The notes under the pieces were generated by a model. It worked only from the letters and a program-made list of their open reading frames with translations, had not been told where the DNA came from and did no database searches. DNA of 64,000 nt from DASWNP01 sp036399175. Lineage in GTDB: Bacteria > Acidobacteriota > Blastocatellia > Pyrinomonadales > Pyrinomonadaceae. Of the stretch, positions 33,940 through 43,038 are shown piece after piece. The stretch is taken from positions 1 to 64,000 of the forward strand of contig DASWNP010000002.1 in assembly GCA_036399175.1 (NCBI GenBank). Direction: 5' to 3'. The first letter of the stretch is position 1. Every line of letters starts with the position of its first letter. Position numbers and translations under genes: made by a program.

Positions 33940-36393
33940 ATGAGACTCGCGAGAAGAGCGCTCGTTGTCGCGCTCACCACGTTGATGCTGTGTGCCGCAG
34001 TGTCAGCACAAACTCTACGGCAGGAGAACGATCCGCGAAACACGGCTCCTACCGTTGGCACTGGCGGCTCACCCGGTGGGCCAACCGGACTCTTCACCGT
34101 CTATGACGGTCAAACCCTGCGCAGGGGAGAGTTCACCTTCAGCATTGCTTACAGCAACTACGACCGCGACCCCGGTAACGTCGATATTACCGAGATTCCG
34201 GTCAGCTTCCAGATTGGTCTCGGCGACCATGTCGAGTTGTTCTACAACACCGATGCCTATCGCGGCATCAAGGTGAACAACCCGCAGAACCTTTCCAGCT
34301 TCTACCTGCCGAACTCGCAGCTATTCCTGAACGGGGCGCTCAGAAGCGGCGGCGCTATCATCATGCGGCCGATTCGTGAGGCGGGCGCGACGGGGATTCC
34401 GAATGCGGCGATTTTCCGCCCCATCGGCAACCAGCCGTTCGTGCAGTTTCCCTTCGTCGGCGGCCTAGGCCCCAACTTCGGCCTGACGGGCAATCGCATC
34501 GCGCCGCCCTTCCGCAGTCGGCTCGGCGTCTCGGCCAACGCCGAGAGCGGCAACTTCGACGGCGCTGACAATTTCCCCGGCATCGGCTCGGTCTTCGGCT
34601 CAATCCTGCCGGGCATCGTGCTGACGACGAGGACGATTCCGGCCAACCTGACCTTCAACACGCTGAGAGTGCCGGATTTGTTCACGCTCATGCCGTCGTA
34701 CCTGCCTGATGCGCCCTTCGTCAATCGCCTCTACGGCGAGACGGCCTTCAGCCAGCACACCTTCGGCGCGAAGATTCGCTTCACCGGCCCGAACAATCCG
34801 TTCGGCATCGGTCTGATTCCGATGTATCGCTGGCACTGGGATAAGGCCGACGATTTCTCCGGCTTCAACCAGTTGCAGCGCGGCGCGGGCGGCGGCGGCG
34901 ACATCGGCGACTTCGGTCTCTTCGCGTTCCTCGACGGACGCCTGAGCCGTTCGGCCAACCTGTCGGTCAACTTCGGCTACTTCCTGAACAGCAACCCGCA
35001 GTCGGAAGCTTTCGGGACGGGCAAGGTCAGCTTGCTTGACAGACCGGACGAGTTCATCGCCGCCATCGGTATGGACTTCCCGATTAACAGGCACTTCCAG
35101 CCCATCCTCGAATTCCGCTCGCTGCGCTACGTCGGCGGTCGCACGCCGAACGCCTTCCCGAACAATCCGTTTGATTTCCTCGGCGGCATTCGTGTCTACC
35201 CGCGACGCTGGTTCGGCTTCAGCGCGGCTTACCGCATGCACCTGAATCAGCAGGGCGACCGTATCTTCGGCGATACTAACTACCCGGCAGGCTTCGAGCA
35301 GTCAGAAGACCCGCACGGCTTCATCGGACAGTTCTGGATTGGTCGTCGCAACGAGCGCGCTCCGGCGATTCTGCCGAACCAGCCGCCCGTCGTGAACCTG
35401 ACGGCCTCGACGACGAGAGTCGTGCTACCTGCCGACTGCGTCTCGCCGCAGATTCCCGATCCGGCCTGTACGCCGACCGGAGGCGCGACCACCTCGACCG
35501 TCTCGCTCTCGGCCAACGCCACAGACCCGGACGGCGATACGCTGCTCTACACCTACTCGACCACCGGCGGCCGCATCACTGGCGACGGGCCTAACGCGAC
35601 GCTCGACCTTTCAGGCGTCCAGCCCGGAACCTACACCGTGACGGTCGAAGTCGATGACGGCTGTGGCTGCATGTCCTTCTCTTCGACCACAGTGACGGTC
35701 GAGCGTTGCCCGTGCATCACGCCTTCCATACCTTGCCCGACGGTTCGCGTCTCCTGCCCGGATACGGCGAGCACCGGTCAGCCCGTGACCTTCACGGCTG
35801 ATGTCTCTAGCGGCGACCCGAACGTCACGCCGACCTTCAACTGGTCAGTCTCGGCTGGCACTATCAGCAGTGGTCAGGGTACGTCCTCGATCACGGTTGA
35901 CACGACCGGCGTGACCGGCACCATCACGGCGACAGTCGATGTCGGCGGCTACGGAACGGCTTGCAGCACTTCGCAGAGCTGCACGGTCTCGTTCCCGGCC
36001 GTTCCGGTCAATCGCAAGTTTGACGAGTACGGCAACATCCGCTTCAACGATGAGAAAGCACGTCTCGACAACTTCGCCATCGCCTTGCAGAACGAGCCGG
36101 GCGCTCAGGGCTACATCATCGCCTACGGCGGACGCCGTGGCCGAGCCGGTGAAGCTCAGGCGCGCGCCGACCGCGCGAAGGACTACCTGGTCAACACGCG
36201 CGGCATCGACCCGGGACGTATCGTCACGGTCGATGGCGGCTTCCGCGAAGAACTGACGGTCGAGCTCTGGATCGTGCCGACGGGTGCGCCAGCGCCGACC
36301 GCCTCGCCGACCGTCGATGCCAGCGAGGTGCAGACCACGACTCCTCGGAGACGTGCTCCGCGCCGTCGCGGTCGTCGCGACGACGACGAATAG
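33940..36393 (+). CDS. Outer-membrane protein: beta-barrel, PKD/Ig-like domains and OmpA-like C-terminus
   Basis: An 817-residue envelope protein with an ideal ribosome site (AGGAGG then 6 bases) at the ATG of MRLARRALVVALTT, which starts a signal peptide. Residues about 50-470 look like an outer-membrane barrel (alternating aromatic strands such as FTFSIAYSNYDRDPGNVDIT and GLIPMYRWHWD). Residues about 480-570 and 590-680 are two PKD/Ig-like beta domains rich in Thr and Cys (SANATDPDGDTLLYTYSTTG; GCGCMSF; TFNWSVSAGTISSG). The C-terminus (about 690-790: FDEYGNIRFNDEKARLDNFA, AQARADRAKDYLVNTRGIDP, RIVTVDGGFREELTVELWIV) is an OmpA-like peptidoglycan-binding domain, with a Pro/Arg tail. Function inferred: envelope anchoring plus pore or transport. 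Confidence 0.85.
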   Translation: MRLARRALVVALTTLMLCAAVSAQTLRQENDPRNTAPTVGTGGSPGGPTGLFTVYDGQTLRRGEFTFSIAYSNYDRDPGNVDITEIPVSFQIGLGDHVELFYNTDAYRGIKVNNPQNLSSFYLPNSQLFLNGALRSGGAIIMRPIREAGATGIPNAAIFRPIGNQPFVQFPFVGGLGPNFGLTGNRIAPPFRSRLGVSANAESGNFDGADNFPGIGSVFGSILPGIVLTTRTIPANLTFNTLRVPDLFTLMPSYLPDAPFVNRLYGETAFSQHTFGAKIRFTGPNNPFGIGLIPMYRWHWDKADDFSGFNQLQRGAGGGGDIGDFGLFAFLDGRLSRSANLSVNFGYFLNSNPQSEAFGTGKVSLLDRPDEFIAAIGMDFPINRHFQPILEFRSLRYVGGRTPNAFPNNPFDFLGGIRVYPRRWFGFSAAYRMHLNQQGDRIFGDTNYPAGFEQSEDPHGFIGQFWIGRRNERAPAILPNQPPVVNLTASTTRVVLPADCVSPQIPDPACTPTGGATTSTVSLSANATDPDGDTLLYTYSTTGGRITGDGPNATLDLSGVQPGTYTVTVEVDDGCGCMSFSSTTVTVERCPCITPSIPCPTVRVSCPDTASTGQPVTFTADVSSGDPNVTPTFNWSVSAGTISSGQGTSSITVDTTGVTGTITATVDVGGYGTACSTSQSCTVSFPAVPVNRKFDEYGNIRFNDEKARLDNFAIALQNEPGAQGYIIAYGGRRGRAGEAQARADRAKDYLVNTRGIDPGRIVTVDGGFREELTVELWIVPTGAPAPTASPTVDASEVQTTTPRRRAPRRRGRRDDDE

Positions 36394-36704
36394 GCAACCT
36401 TAAAACGCTCGCGTCTCCGCACAGCCGGGACGCGGCCTCTTCCGAACGCGGGCGATGTTTCCCTTGCGAAGCATCGCCCGCTTCGCTTTTTCCGCCGCGC
36501 GTGGCGAGGGCGCGCTCCCTCTCGCCCCTGTGCTTCCTGTACAACCGCCCTTCCCGGCGCGGCATCCTACAGAGGCGTCTTCGGGACGCGCTTTCTCCGA
36601 AGTTTACAGGTGAATTAGGTATTAAGACCGGCGGCGATTTTTAAAGGTCGAGGGCGCTAGGAACGCGCCGAGCCGCCCGAATTTTGAGATAGAAGATACT
36701 TTCA
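36394..36704. other. Intergenic stretch with terminator
   Basis: Contains a terminator (36448-36493) and the leader of the propeller gene; no promoter strong enough to name. Confidence 0.4.
36448..36493 (+). terminator. Rho-independent terminator
   Basis: GCGGGCGATG paired with CATCGCCCGC around a 14-base loop, followed by TTCGCTTTTTCC. Confidence 0.85.
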
Positions 36705-39098
36705 ATGATGAATCAAAACGCCCGACGTTTCTGCTCTCTGCTCGCCGTCTTTGCGCTCATGGTCTCCTTCGGGGCGCACAACGCTTCGGTCGTCGCCGCC
36801 TCTTCTGCTGCGAGCGACGGTGATGCGGCTGCCGACCCGGCGCAGCGCCCGATGAGCTGGGCTGTCACCGGCCCGATGGGCGGCGACGTGCGCTCGCTCG
36901 TCATCGACCCGCAAGACCCGCAGCGACTCTATCTCGGCACGCTCGACGGGCAGGTTTACGCCTCTTCGGACGGCGGGCAGCAGTGGTCGCGCCTCTCCGG
37001 CTTCAACCAGCCCGGACTCTTCATCGACACGCTCATCGTTGACCCGCGCGATTCAAACGTCATCTACGCCGCCGCGCACAGGCATAAAGAGCCGGGCGGC
37101 TTCTTCAAGACGAGCGACGGAGGCCGCACCTGGCGACAGGCCGCAGAGCTGAAGACCGAGGCCGTTCATTCGCTCACTCAGTCGCCTTCAAACCCTGACA
37201 TCCTCGTCGTCGGCACGAATCGAGGCGTCTATCGCTCGAAAGATGCGGGCGAGACCTGGGAGCAGCTTCCCTCTAACGTCGCGTCTTATCCGACCAACGT
37301 CGAATCGCTCGCCATCGACCCGCGCAACAGCGACGTTATCTATGCAGGGACGTGGTGGCTGCCCTACAAGACGACCGACGGCGGGCAGTCGTGGAGCATC
37401 ATCAAGAACGGCATGATTGACGACTCGGATGTCTTCGCCATCGAGGTTGACCAGCGCCAGCCCGACCACGTCATCGCTTCGGCCTGTAGCGGCATCTACG
37501 AATCGAAGAACGGCGGCGCGCTCTGGCGCAAAGTCAACGGCATCCCTTCGCAGTCGCGCCGCACGCGCGCCATCGTCCAGCATCCTTCCATCCCGCAGGT
37601 TATCTTCGCCGGCACGACCGAAGGCTTCTGGCTCTCGACCGACGGCGGCAACGATTGGCGCGTCACCACGAACCGGCAGAGCTTCGAGATAAACGCCATC
37701 GCCGTTCATCCGAAGAACCCGCAGACCGTCTACATCGGCACGAACAACTACGGCGTGATGATTTCTCGCGACGGAGGCCGCAGCTTCACGCCGACCAACG
37801 AGGGCTTCAGTGGCCGACGCGCCTATACAATCGTCCCCGACCGCGAACGACCCGGTCGCATCTACGCCACCACCATCAACACGGCCACCGGCGGCGGCTA
37901 TTTCTTCGTCAGCAACGACGACGGGCAGACCTGGCAACTCTCCACCCGCAACATGCCCAATCGCCTGATTGCCTATTCCATCCTGCAAGATAGCGTCGAT
38001 GCCAACATCATCTATCTCGGCACGAATCTAGGCATCTATCGTTCTGCCGACAGGGGCGCTTCCTGGGCTCCGGTCGTCGCGCCGAAGCCGAAGCCGACGC
38101 GCAAAGGCAGACGCACGCGCGCCACCGCCAGTAGCCGTGCTGCTTCGGCGACGAGCGCGACGCAGACGACGAACGCGGCCTCTTCGACGAGCAACGTCGA
38201 GACGGTCAAACGCGCGCAGGAAGCCTTGAACGTGGCGGGCTACGATGTCGGCACGCCCGACGGCGTCGCGGGCACGCGCACCGTCGCCGCCCTGAGGAAG
38301 TTCCAGACCGACAAGCGCATCCCGGTCTCCGGCAAACTCGACGAGCCGACGCTCGCCGCGCTCGGTCTTGCGGGCGGCATGCAAACCTCTGCGAGCGGCG
38401 CGGCGGCCATCCAGACCGCGCCCGTCTTTCTCTCCGACACGGTGAACGCTTTGGCGCGTCTCTACGACGAGCGCGAAGGGCGTACGGGCATGCTCGCCGC
38501 CACCAATGCCGGACTCTTCCGCACCTACGACCCGACGCGCGGCTGGGAGAGAATCTCTTACGACTCCGGCCTCGACGCGCGCACGCTCTGCATCTCGACC
38601 AGCCAGCAGAATCCGCAGACCATCTATGCAGGCACGGCCACTTCCGGCGTCCTAGTCTCGCGCGACGCGGGCGAGACATGGCAGCAGATAGCCAACATCC
38701 CTGCGGCTGCCCCCGTCAACATCATCGAGCAAGACCCGAAGCGCCCGGCCTACGTCTACGTCGGCACGACGCAGACCTTCTACATCTCTCACGACGGCGG
38801 CCAGCGCTGGCTGCGTCGCGGCGGCAATCTTCCGCTCGGCAGTTACACGAGCGTGCTTATCAATCCGGCAGACCCTGACGAGATTTTCGTCGGCGACGCG
38901 TGGGAGAAGGGCGGCGGCGTCTATCGCTCGACCGACGCGGGGATGACCTGGAAGCGCATCGATATGGGGCTGCCGAGCCAGCGCGTCTGGGCGCTCGCCT
39001 TCGATGCGCGCGACCCCGGCAGAATCTTCGTCGGCTCACACTCGGCCGGCGTCTACGTCGCGCGCCGCGATATGAGCGCCGCATCGTCGAGCAAGTAA
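36705..39098 (+). CDS. Secreted sortilin/BNR-type beta-propeller with embedded peptidoglycan-binding domain
   Basis: A 797-residue exported protein: signal peptide (FCSLLAVFALMVSFGAHNAS) and many BNR/sortilin-type blades, each with a S-x-D-x-G-x-x-W-type box: YASSDGGQQWSRL, FKTSDGGRTWRQA, YRSKDAGETWEQL, WLSTDGGNDWRV, FVSNDDGQTWQL, YRSADRGASW, then VSRDAGETWQQI, YISHDGGQRWLRR, YRSTDAGMTWKRI. Between the sixth and later blades (about residues 498-560) lies a PG_binding_1 domain (VKRAQEALNVAGYDVGTPDG, VAGTRTVAALRKFQTDKRIP). Similar propellers occur in Vps10-like and glycosidase families; catalytic activity is not predicted. A role at the cell wall is suggested. Confidence 0.88.
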   Translation: MMNQNARRFCSLLAVFALMVSFGAHNASVVAASSAASDGDAAADPAQRPMSWAVTGPMGGDVRSLVIDPQDPQRLYLGTLDGQVYASSDGGQQWSRLSGFNQPGLFIDTLIVDPRDSNVIYAAAHRHKEPGGFFKTSDGGRTWRQAAELKTEAVHSLTQSPSNPDILVVGTNRGVYRSKDAGETWEQLPSNVASYPTNVESLAIDPRNSDVIYAGTWWLPYKTTDGGQSWSIIKNGMIDDSDVFAIEVDQRQPDHVIASACSGIYESKNGGALWRKVNGIPSQSRRTRAIVQHPSIPQVIFAGTTEGFWLSTDGGNDWRVTTNRQSFEINAIAVHPKNPQTVYIGTNNYGVMISRDGGRSFTPTNEGFSGRRAYTIVPDRERPGRIYATTINTATGGGYFFVSNDDGQTWQLSTRNMPNRLIAYSILQDSVDANIIYLGTNLGIYRSADRGASWAPVVAPKPKPTRKGRRTRATASSRAASATSATQTTNAASSTSNVETVKRAQEALNVAGYDVGTPDGVAGTRTVAALRKFQTDKRIPVSGKLDEPTLAALGLAGGMQTSASGAAAIQTAPVFLSDTVNALARLYDEREGRTGMLAATNAGLFRTYDPTRGWERISYDSGLDARTLCISTSQQNPQTIYAGTATSGVLVSRDAGETWQQIANIPAAAPVNIIEQDPKRPAYVYVGTTQTFYISHDGGQRWLRRGGNLPLGSYTSVLINPADPDEIFVGDAWEKGGGVYRSTDAGMTWKRIDMGLPSQRVWALAFDARDPGRIFVGSHSAGVYVARRDMSAASSSK

Positions 39099-39100
39099 AA

Positions 39101-39203
39101 ACGGTAGGGGTAAAAGGGCAAAAGGGGAAACGGGAAAGGGATAAAAGCAGAGCGCGTTTGCTCTGTTCCTTTACCCTTTTACCCTTTTGCCCTTTTACCC
39201 TCT
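39101..39203. repeat. Heptad hairpin, AAAGGGT family
   Basis: Left arm (AGGGGTAAAAGGGCAAAAGG type), right arm (TTTACCCTTTTACCCTTTTG type), core AAAAGCAGAGCGCGTTTGCT then CTGTTCC. This core resembles that of the GATGAAT family. Confidence 0.88.
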
Positions 39204-39212
39204 TCGTTTGCC

Positions 39213-39242
39213 TTGACACACCCTCATTCAGGCGTGTAAATT
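39213..39242 (+). promoter_or_regulatory. Sigma-70-type promoter for rpsA
   Basis: TTGACA (39213-39218), 18-base spacer, TAAATT (39237-39242). Confidence 0.65.
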
Positions 39243-39557
39243 GCCCCCCTACCTGGTCAAATGGCCGGTGATTGGCGGATCACGCGGGTGATCCTCGGGC
39301 ACGACGGAAATCGCACATTTTGGCAGCTACTTTTTCCAACTCTAAACGGCTCGCATCCCCGCCTCAAAATCTTTCCCGATCCTCCAATCACCGCACGAGA
39401 AGGCTACACACAGCCACGACCGTTTTAAGCGAAACGCTTTCGGGCAACTCACCCCTTGCGCTTCAATGAAAGCGGTAGTGCTCCGAAGGCCGGGTATTCG
39501 GCGCGATAAGCTCTCTGGACGCGCCGAGATTCCAGCAGGAGTTCGACAGGAGTTTTC

Positions 39558-41540
39558 ATGTCCACTGAAGATAACAAGCCGGTCGATGGCGAGACCGGCA
39601 ACGACCAATCCCAGACCGCAGCCACCACCGGCGATGCGCCTGACGCCACCAGCGCGACAGGCTCCGGTTCATCCTCAGCCAACGCTTCGTCAGCCGCCTC
39701 GACCGCTCCGGCCATGACGCCGCCGTCGTCGCCGTCGTCGCCGCCATCACAGCAACCGCAGCAGCAGCAGAGCGGCTCTGCCTCTTCCGCCTCGAACACG
39801 GCGGACGATGACGACGACGAGGACTCGCGCGGCGGCGGAGGCGAGTTCGACTTCGGCGCGATGCTCGACCAGTACGAGCAGGAGCAGGCCGCCTTTCAGG
39901 AAGGCTCGGTTGTGAGTGGAACTGTCGTCGGCATTACGGAGCGCGGCGTCGTCATCGACTTCGGCTTCAAGTCCGAAGGGCTCGTCGATCAGGCGGAGTT
40001 TATGGAGGGCGGCACGCTCACCATCAAACCGGGCGACACGGTCGAAGTGCTCATCAAGAGCATGGAGACGCAGGAAGGCGTGCCCATCCTTTCGCGCGCC
40101 GACGCCGTTCGCATGCGCGCATGGGACGAGCTTGAGCGAGCCTACCGCGAAGGGACGCCCGTCAAAGGTCGTATCACCGAGCGCGTCAAGGGCGGCCTCC
40201 GCGTGGATGTGGACGGCGTCGCGGCCTTCCTTCCCGGCTCGCAGGTCGATACCCGCCCGGTGCGCAATCTCGAAGCTCTGCGCAATCAGGAAATCGAAGC
40301 GAAAGTCATCAAGCTCAACCGCAAGCGCTCGAACGTCGTGCTTTCGCGCAAGGCCGTCATGGACGAGAAGAACGACGACCAGAAGGGTCGCACACTCGAC
40401 CAGCTGGAAGAGAGCATCATCGTCGAAGGCCAGATTAAGAACCTGACCGACTACGGCGCGTTCGTTGACCTCGGCGGCATCGACGGGCTGCTGCACGTCA
40501 CCGATATGTCCTGGGGACGCTTGCAGAACCCGGCGGAGCTTTTCAAAGTCGGCGAGAGCGTGCAGGTTAAGGTGCTGAAGTTCGACCGCGAGCGCGAGCG
40601 CGTCTCTCTCGGCTACAAGCAGCTTCTGCCCGACCCTTGGGAATCGGTCGAAGAGCGTTTCGTCATCGGCTCGCGCGTGCAGGGACAGGTTGCCAGCGTC
40701 ACGGACTACGGCGCTTTCATCGAGCTTGAGCCCGGCGTCGAAGGCTTGGTGCATGTCTCCGAGATGAGCTGGTCGAAGCGGATGAAACATCCCTCGAAAA
40801 TCGTCGGAGTCGGCGAGACGGTGGAAGTCGAAGTCTTGGGAGTTGACCCGAAAGCGCGTCGCATCAGCCTCGGCATGAAGCAGACGCAGGCCAACCCCTG
40901 GGCGACGCTGCGCGATCGCTACCAGATTGGCACGCGCGTCTCGGGGCGCGTCCGCAACCTGACAGACTTCGGCGCATTCATCGAAGTTGAAGACGGCGTC
41001 GATGGTCTCGTCCACGTCTCGGACATCTCCTGGAACAAGCGCATCAAGCATCCGGGCGAAGTCCTGAAGAAGGGGCAGGAGATAGAGGCCGTCATCACCA
41101 ACATCGACACGGAGAACCGACGCCTTTCGCTCTCCATCAAAGACACCGAGCCGAGCGCCTGGGATAGATTCATCACCGAACACAAGCCCGGCGACCTCGT
41201 GCAGGGCAGGATAACGCGCTTCGCCAACTTCGGCGCGTTCGTCGAGTTGGCCGAAGGGCTCGAAGGCTTGTGCCACGTCTCCGAGCTATCGGACAAGCGC
41301 GTCGATAAGCCTGAAGATGTCGCGCAGATAGGACAGGAGATGGAGTTCAGAATCCTTCGCATCGAGCAGGAGTCGAAGAAAATCGGACTCTCCGCGCGCG
41401 CCGCGCAGCACGACGAGCCGGTCGTCGATACGAAGAGCTACTCGTCCGAGGCCGGGGGCGGCATGGCTTCTTTGGGCGAACTCGGCGGCTTCTTCAGCCA
41501 GTCCACTTCCGGCGGCGACGACGACGAACGCGACAGTTAA
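39558..41540 (+). CDS. rpsA: Ribosomal protein S1
   Basis: A 660-residue S1, the mRNA-binding protein of the 30S subunit. Six S1 (OB-fold) repeats are visible: EGSVVSGTVVGITERGVVID (about 118), GTPVKGRITERVKGGLRVDV (204), VEGQIKNLTDYGAFVDLGGI (292), GSRVQGQVASVTDYGAFIEL (372), GTRVSGRVRNLTDFGAFIEV (459), GDLVQGRITRFANFGAFVEL (546). The first about 95 residues are an unusual Ser/Ala/Thr/Gln/Pro-rich, probably disordered extension followed by an Asp/Gly stretch; bacterial S1 normally begins with the first S1 fold. AGGAG lies 6 bases before the ATG. Followed by an IHF/HU gene, as in many bacteria. Confidence 0.96.
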   Translation: MSTEDNKPVDGETGNDQSQTAATTGDAPDATSATGSGSSSANASSAASTAPAMTPPSSPSSPPSQQPQQQQSGSASSASNTADDDDDEDSRGGGGEFDFGAMLDQYEQEQAAFQEGSVVSGTVVGITERGVVIDFGFKSEGLVDQAEFMEGGTLTIKPGDTVEVLIKSMETQEGVPILSRADAVRMRAWDELERAYREGTPVKGRITERVKGGLRVDVDGVAAFLPGSQVDTRPVRNLEALRNQEIEAKVIKLNRKRSNVVLSRKAVMDEKNDDQKGRTLDQLEESIIVEGQIKNLTDYGAFVDLGGIDGLLHVTDMSWGRLQNPAELFKVGESVQVKVLKFDRERERVSLGYKQLLPDPWESVEERFVIGSRVQGQVASVTDYGAFIELEPGVEGLVHVSEMSWSKRMKHPSKIVGVGETVEVEVLGVDPKARRISLGMKQTQANPWATLRDRYQIGTRVSGRVRNLTDFGAFIEVEDGVDGLVHVSDISWNKRIKHPGEVLKKGQEIEAVITNIDTENRRLSLSIKDTEPSAWDRFITEHKPGDLVQGRITRFANFGAFVELAEGLEGLCHVSELSDKRVDKPEDVAQIGQEMEFRILRIEQESKKIGLSARAAQHDEPVVDTKSYSSEAGGGMASLGELGGFFSQSTSGGDDDERDS

Positions 41541-41842
41541 TCGCCGCCCGTCAGACAGCAGAACCCGAAGCCCCGCGTCCCTCCATGCTCACGCTTGCGA
41601 CGGGCGCGGGGTTTCCCTTTGGCATCCCCTTCCGTCAGGCTCGGAGCGAGCCGGTCGCCGCCCGCCCGCCTCTCCCGAAAATTCCCCTAAGCTATTGGAA
41701 GTCAAGACATTTTGCTTGCTAGAGTTTGGCTCTTTCTGCTACTTTAGCCACGTCTTTCAGTACCCTCACCATTGACGACCCCCGAGAGGTCGCTGAGGCG
41801 GCACTTGCACGCCCTCGTTAGAGTTGAAGAGGTGATAACGGT
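41541..41842. other. Intergenic stretch between rpsA and the HU/IHF gene
   Basis: Contains the rpsA terminator (41568-41620); the rest is unassigned and likely holds the HU/IHF promoter, which I cannot place with confidence. Confidence 0.4.
41568..41620 (+). terminator. Terminator after rpsA
   Basis: AAGCCCCGCGTCC pairs with GGGCGCGGGGTTT (one G-T and one mismatch) around a 21-base loop, followed by CCCTTT. Confidence 0.7.
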
Positions 41843-42337
41843 ATGACCAAAGCGGAGTTGGTTGAAGATGTGGCGCGCGCGGCTGAGCTGACGAAGAAGG
41901 ATGCCGAGCGGCTCGTCGAAATCGTCTTTGAGAGCATCATCGAAACGCTCAATCAGGGTGAGAAGATAGAGTTGCGCGGTTTCGGCAGCTTTCGCGTGCG
42001 CGAGCGCGGCGCGCGGCGCGGGCGCAACCCGAAGACCGGCGACCCTGTAGACATCCCCGCCAAGCGCGTCCCCTACTTCAAGCCCGGCAAGGAACTCAAA
42101 GAACTCATCAACGAAGACGAAGCCGGTGCTACTACCTCCGTCGCGCCCACCTCGCCCGCGGCCTCGCCCGCTTCGACGCCCTCGACGCCCACCGCCTCTT
42201 CCGTCTCGCCAGACTCGTCCGACGCCGAGACTGCCACCACTTCGAGAGGCGAGATGCCGGCAGGAGACGACACCGGCGGCCAGCCTTTCAGAGACGAAGG
42301 AGAGGGCGAGGGTAGCCCTTCGGCTCCCGCCATCTAA
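41843..42337 (+). CDS. HU/IHF-family DNA-binding protein with disordered tail
   Basis: A 164-residue DNA-bending protein. The first 92 residues are a complete HU/IHF fold: MTKAELVEDVARAAELTKKD, GEKIELRGFGSFRVRERGAR, RGRNPKTGDPVDIPAKRVPY with the DNA-intercalating Pro, FKPGKELKELI. Residues about 95-164 are a Ser/Thr/Pro/Ala-rich tail absent from typical HU or IHF. Position directly after rpsA resembles ihfB in proteobacteria, but alpha/beta identity cannot be decided. GAGG lies about 9 bases upstream of the ATG. Confidence 0.93.
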   Translation: MTKAELVEDVARAAELTKKDAERLVEIVFESIIETLNQGEKIELRGFGSFRVRERGARRGRNPKTGDPVDIPAKRVPYFKPGKELKELINEDEAGATTSVAPTSPAASPASTPSTPTASSVSPDSSDAETATTSRGEMPAGDDTGGQPFRDEGEGEGSPSAPAI

Positions 42338-42369
42338 ACAATTTTTGAAGAACACGCGGGTAAGAAGTC

Positions 42370-42864
42370 GTGGACAGGTTGTGGACGCCCTGGCGATACG
42401 AGTACATCAAGGGAGCGAGCGGCGAAAAATCCGGCTACGGCGACGCCTGCGTCTTCTGCCGCATCCGCGACGACGAAGCTGACGACGAGCGCAACTACGT
42501 CCTGCACCGTGCCCGGCACAATCTCGTCGTCCTCAACATCTACCCATACATCAGCGGCCACCTGCTCATCGTCCCCTACGAGCACACGGGCGAGCTCGAC
42601 GCCGCCTCGCGCGAAACCACCGACGAGCTGATGGAGCTTGCCAAACGCTGCCAGACCGCCCTGCGCGAAACCTACCACCCGCACGGCTTCAACCTCGGCA
42701 TGAACCTCGGCCAGTCAGCCGGAGCGGGCGTCGCCGACCACATCCACATGCACGTCATGCCTCGCTGGACGGGCGACGCCAACTTCATGTCCACCATCGG
42801 CGAAACCCGCGTCATCCCCGAAGACCTCCGCACCACCTACGAAAAACTGCGCCCCTGCTTCTAG
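42370..42864 (+). CDS. HIT family protein (Ap4A phosphorylase-like)
   Basis: A 164-residue HIT hydrolase/transferase acting on nucleotide phosphoanhydrides. The catalytic triad motif is ADHIHMHVMPRW. It also has MDRLWTPWRYEYIKGA and CVFCRI near the N-terminus and NIYPYISGHLLIVPYEHTG, the pattern of the Ap4A phosphorylase II-like HIT branch. Starts with GTG 32 bases after the HU/IHF gene and is probably co-transcribed with it. Confidence 0.93.
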   Translation: MDRLWTPWRYEYIKGASGEKSGYGDACVFCRIRDDEADDERNYVLHRARHNLVVLNIYPYISGHLLIVPYEHTGELDAASRETTDELMELAKRCQTALRETYHPHGFNLGMNLGQSAGAGVADHIHMHVMPRWTGDANFMSTIGETRVIPEDLRTTYEKLRPCF

Positions 42865-42910
42865 CTTCGCTTGCATGGGGGCTAAACAGCTCAAGCGACT
42901 TTCCATCTAA

Positions 42911-43023
42911 GCTTAACGCGCGAATTGAAACGCCGCGCTGCTACAAATCATTCAATATCTGTCGGAAGAAGACTGATGAAAAAGCAGGCTATCGGTGCGT
43001 CGAGCTTGAGTGAGTTGTTAGAC
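42911..43023 (-). other. attC site 3 (after the DUF2442 pseudogene)
   Basis: 113 bases, R'' GTCTAAC (43023-43017) to R' GTTAAGC (42917-42911); inner stem pairing is weaker (CGACGC / GCGGCG). Long but within the known attC range. A further degenerate L'/R' half (GCTTGAGCTGTTTAGC on the minus strand, about 42897-42882) follows. Confidence 0.55.
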
Positions 43024-43038
43024 GCGCGCGGGTGGGCA

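Larger units (their letters stand above)
39099..39557. other. Intergenic stretch with repeat and rpsA promoter/leader
   Basis: Holds a G/A heptad hairpin (39101-39203), then the rpsA promoter (39213-39242) and a leader of about 300 bases that may regulate rpsA; no named leader motif is seen. Confidence 0.5.

Noticed and set aside
39747..41276. Long minus-strand open frame opposite rpsA
   Set aside because: Antisense to a clear six-repeat S1 gene.
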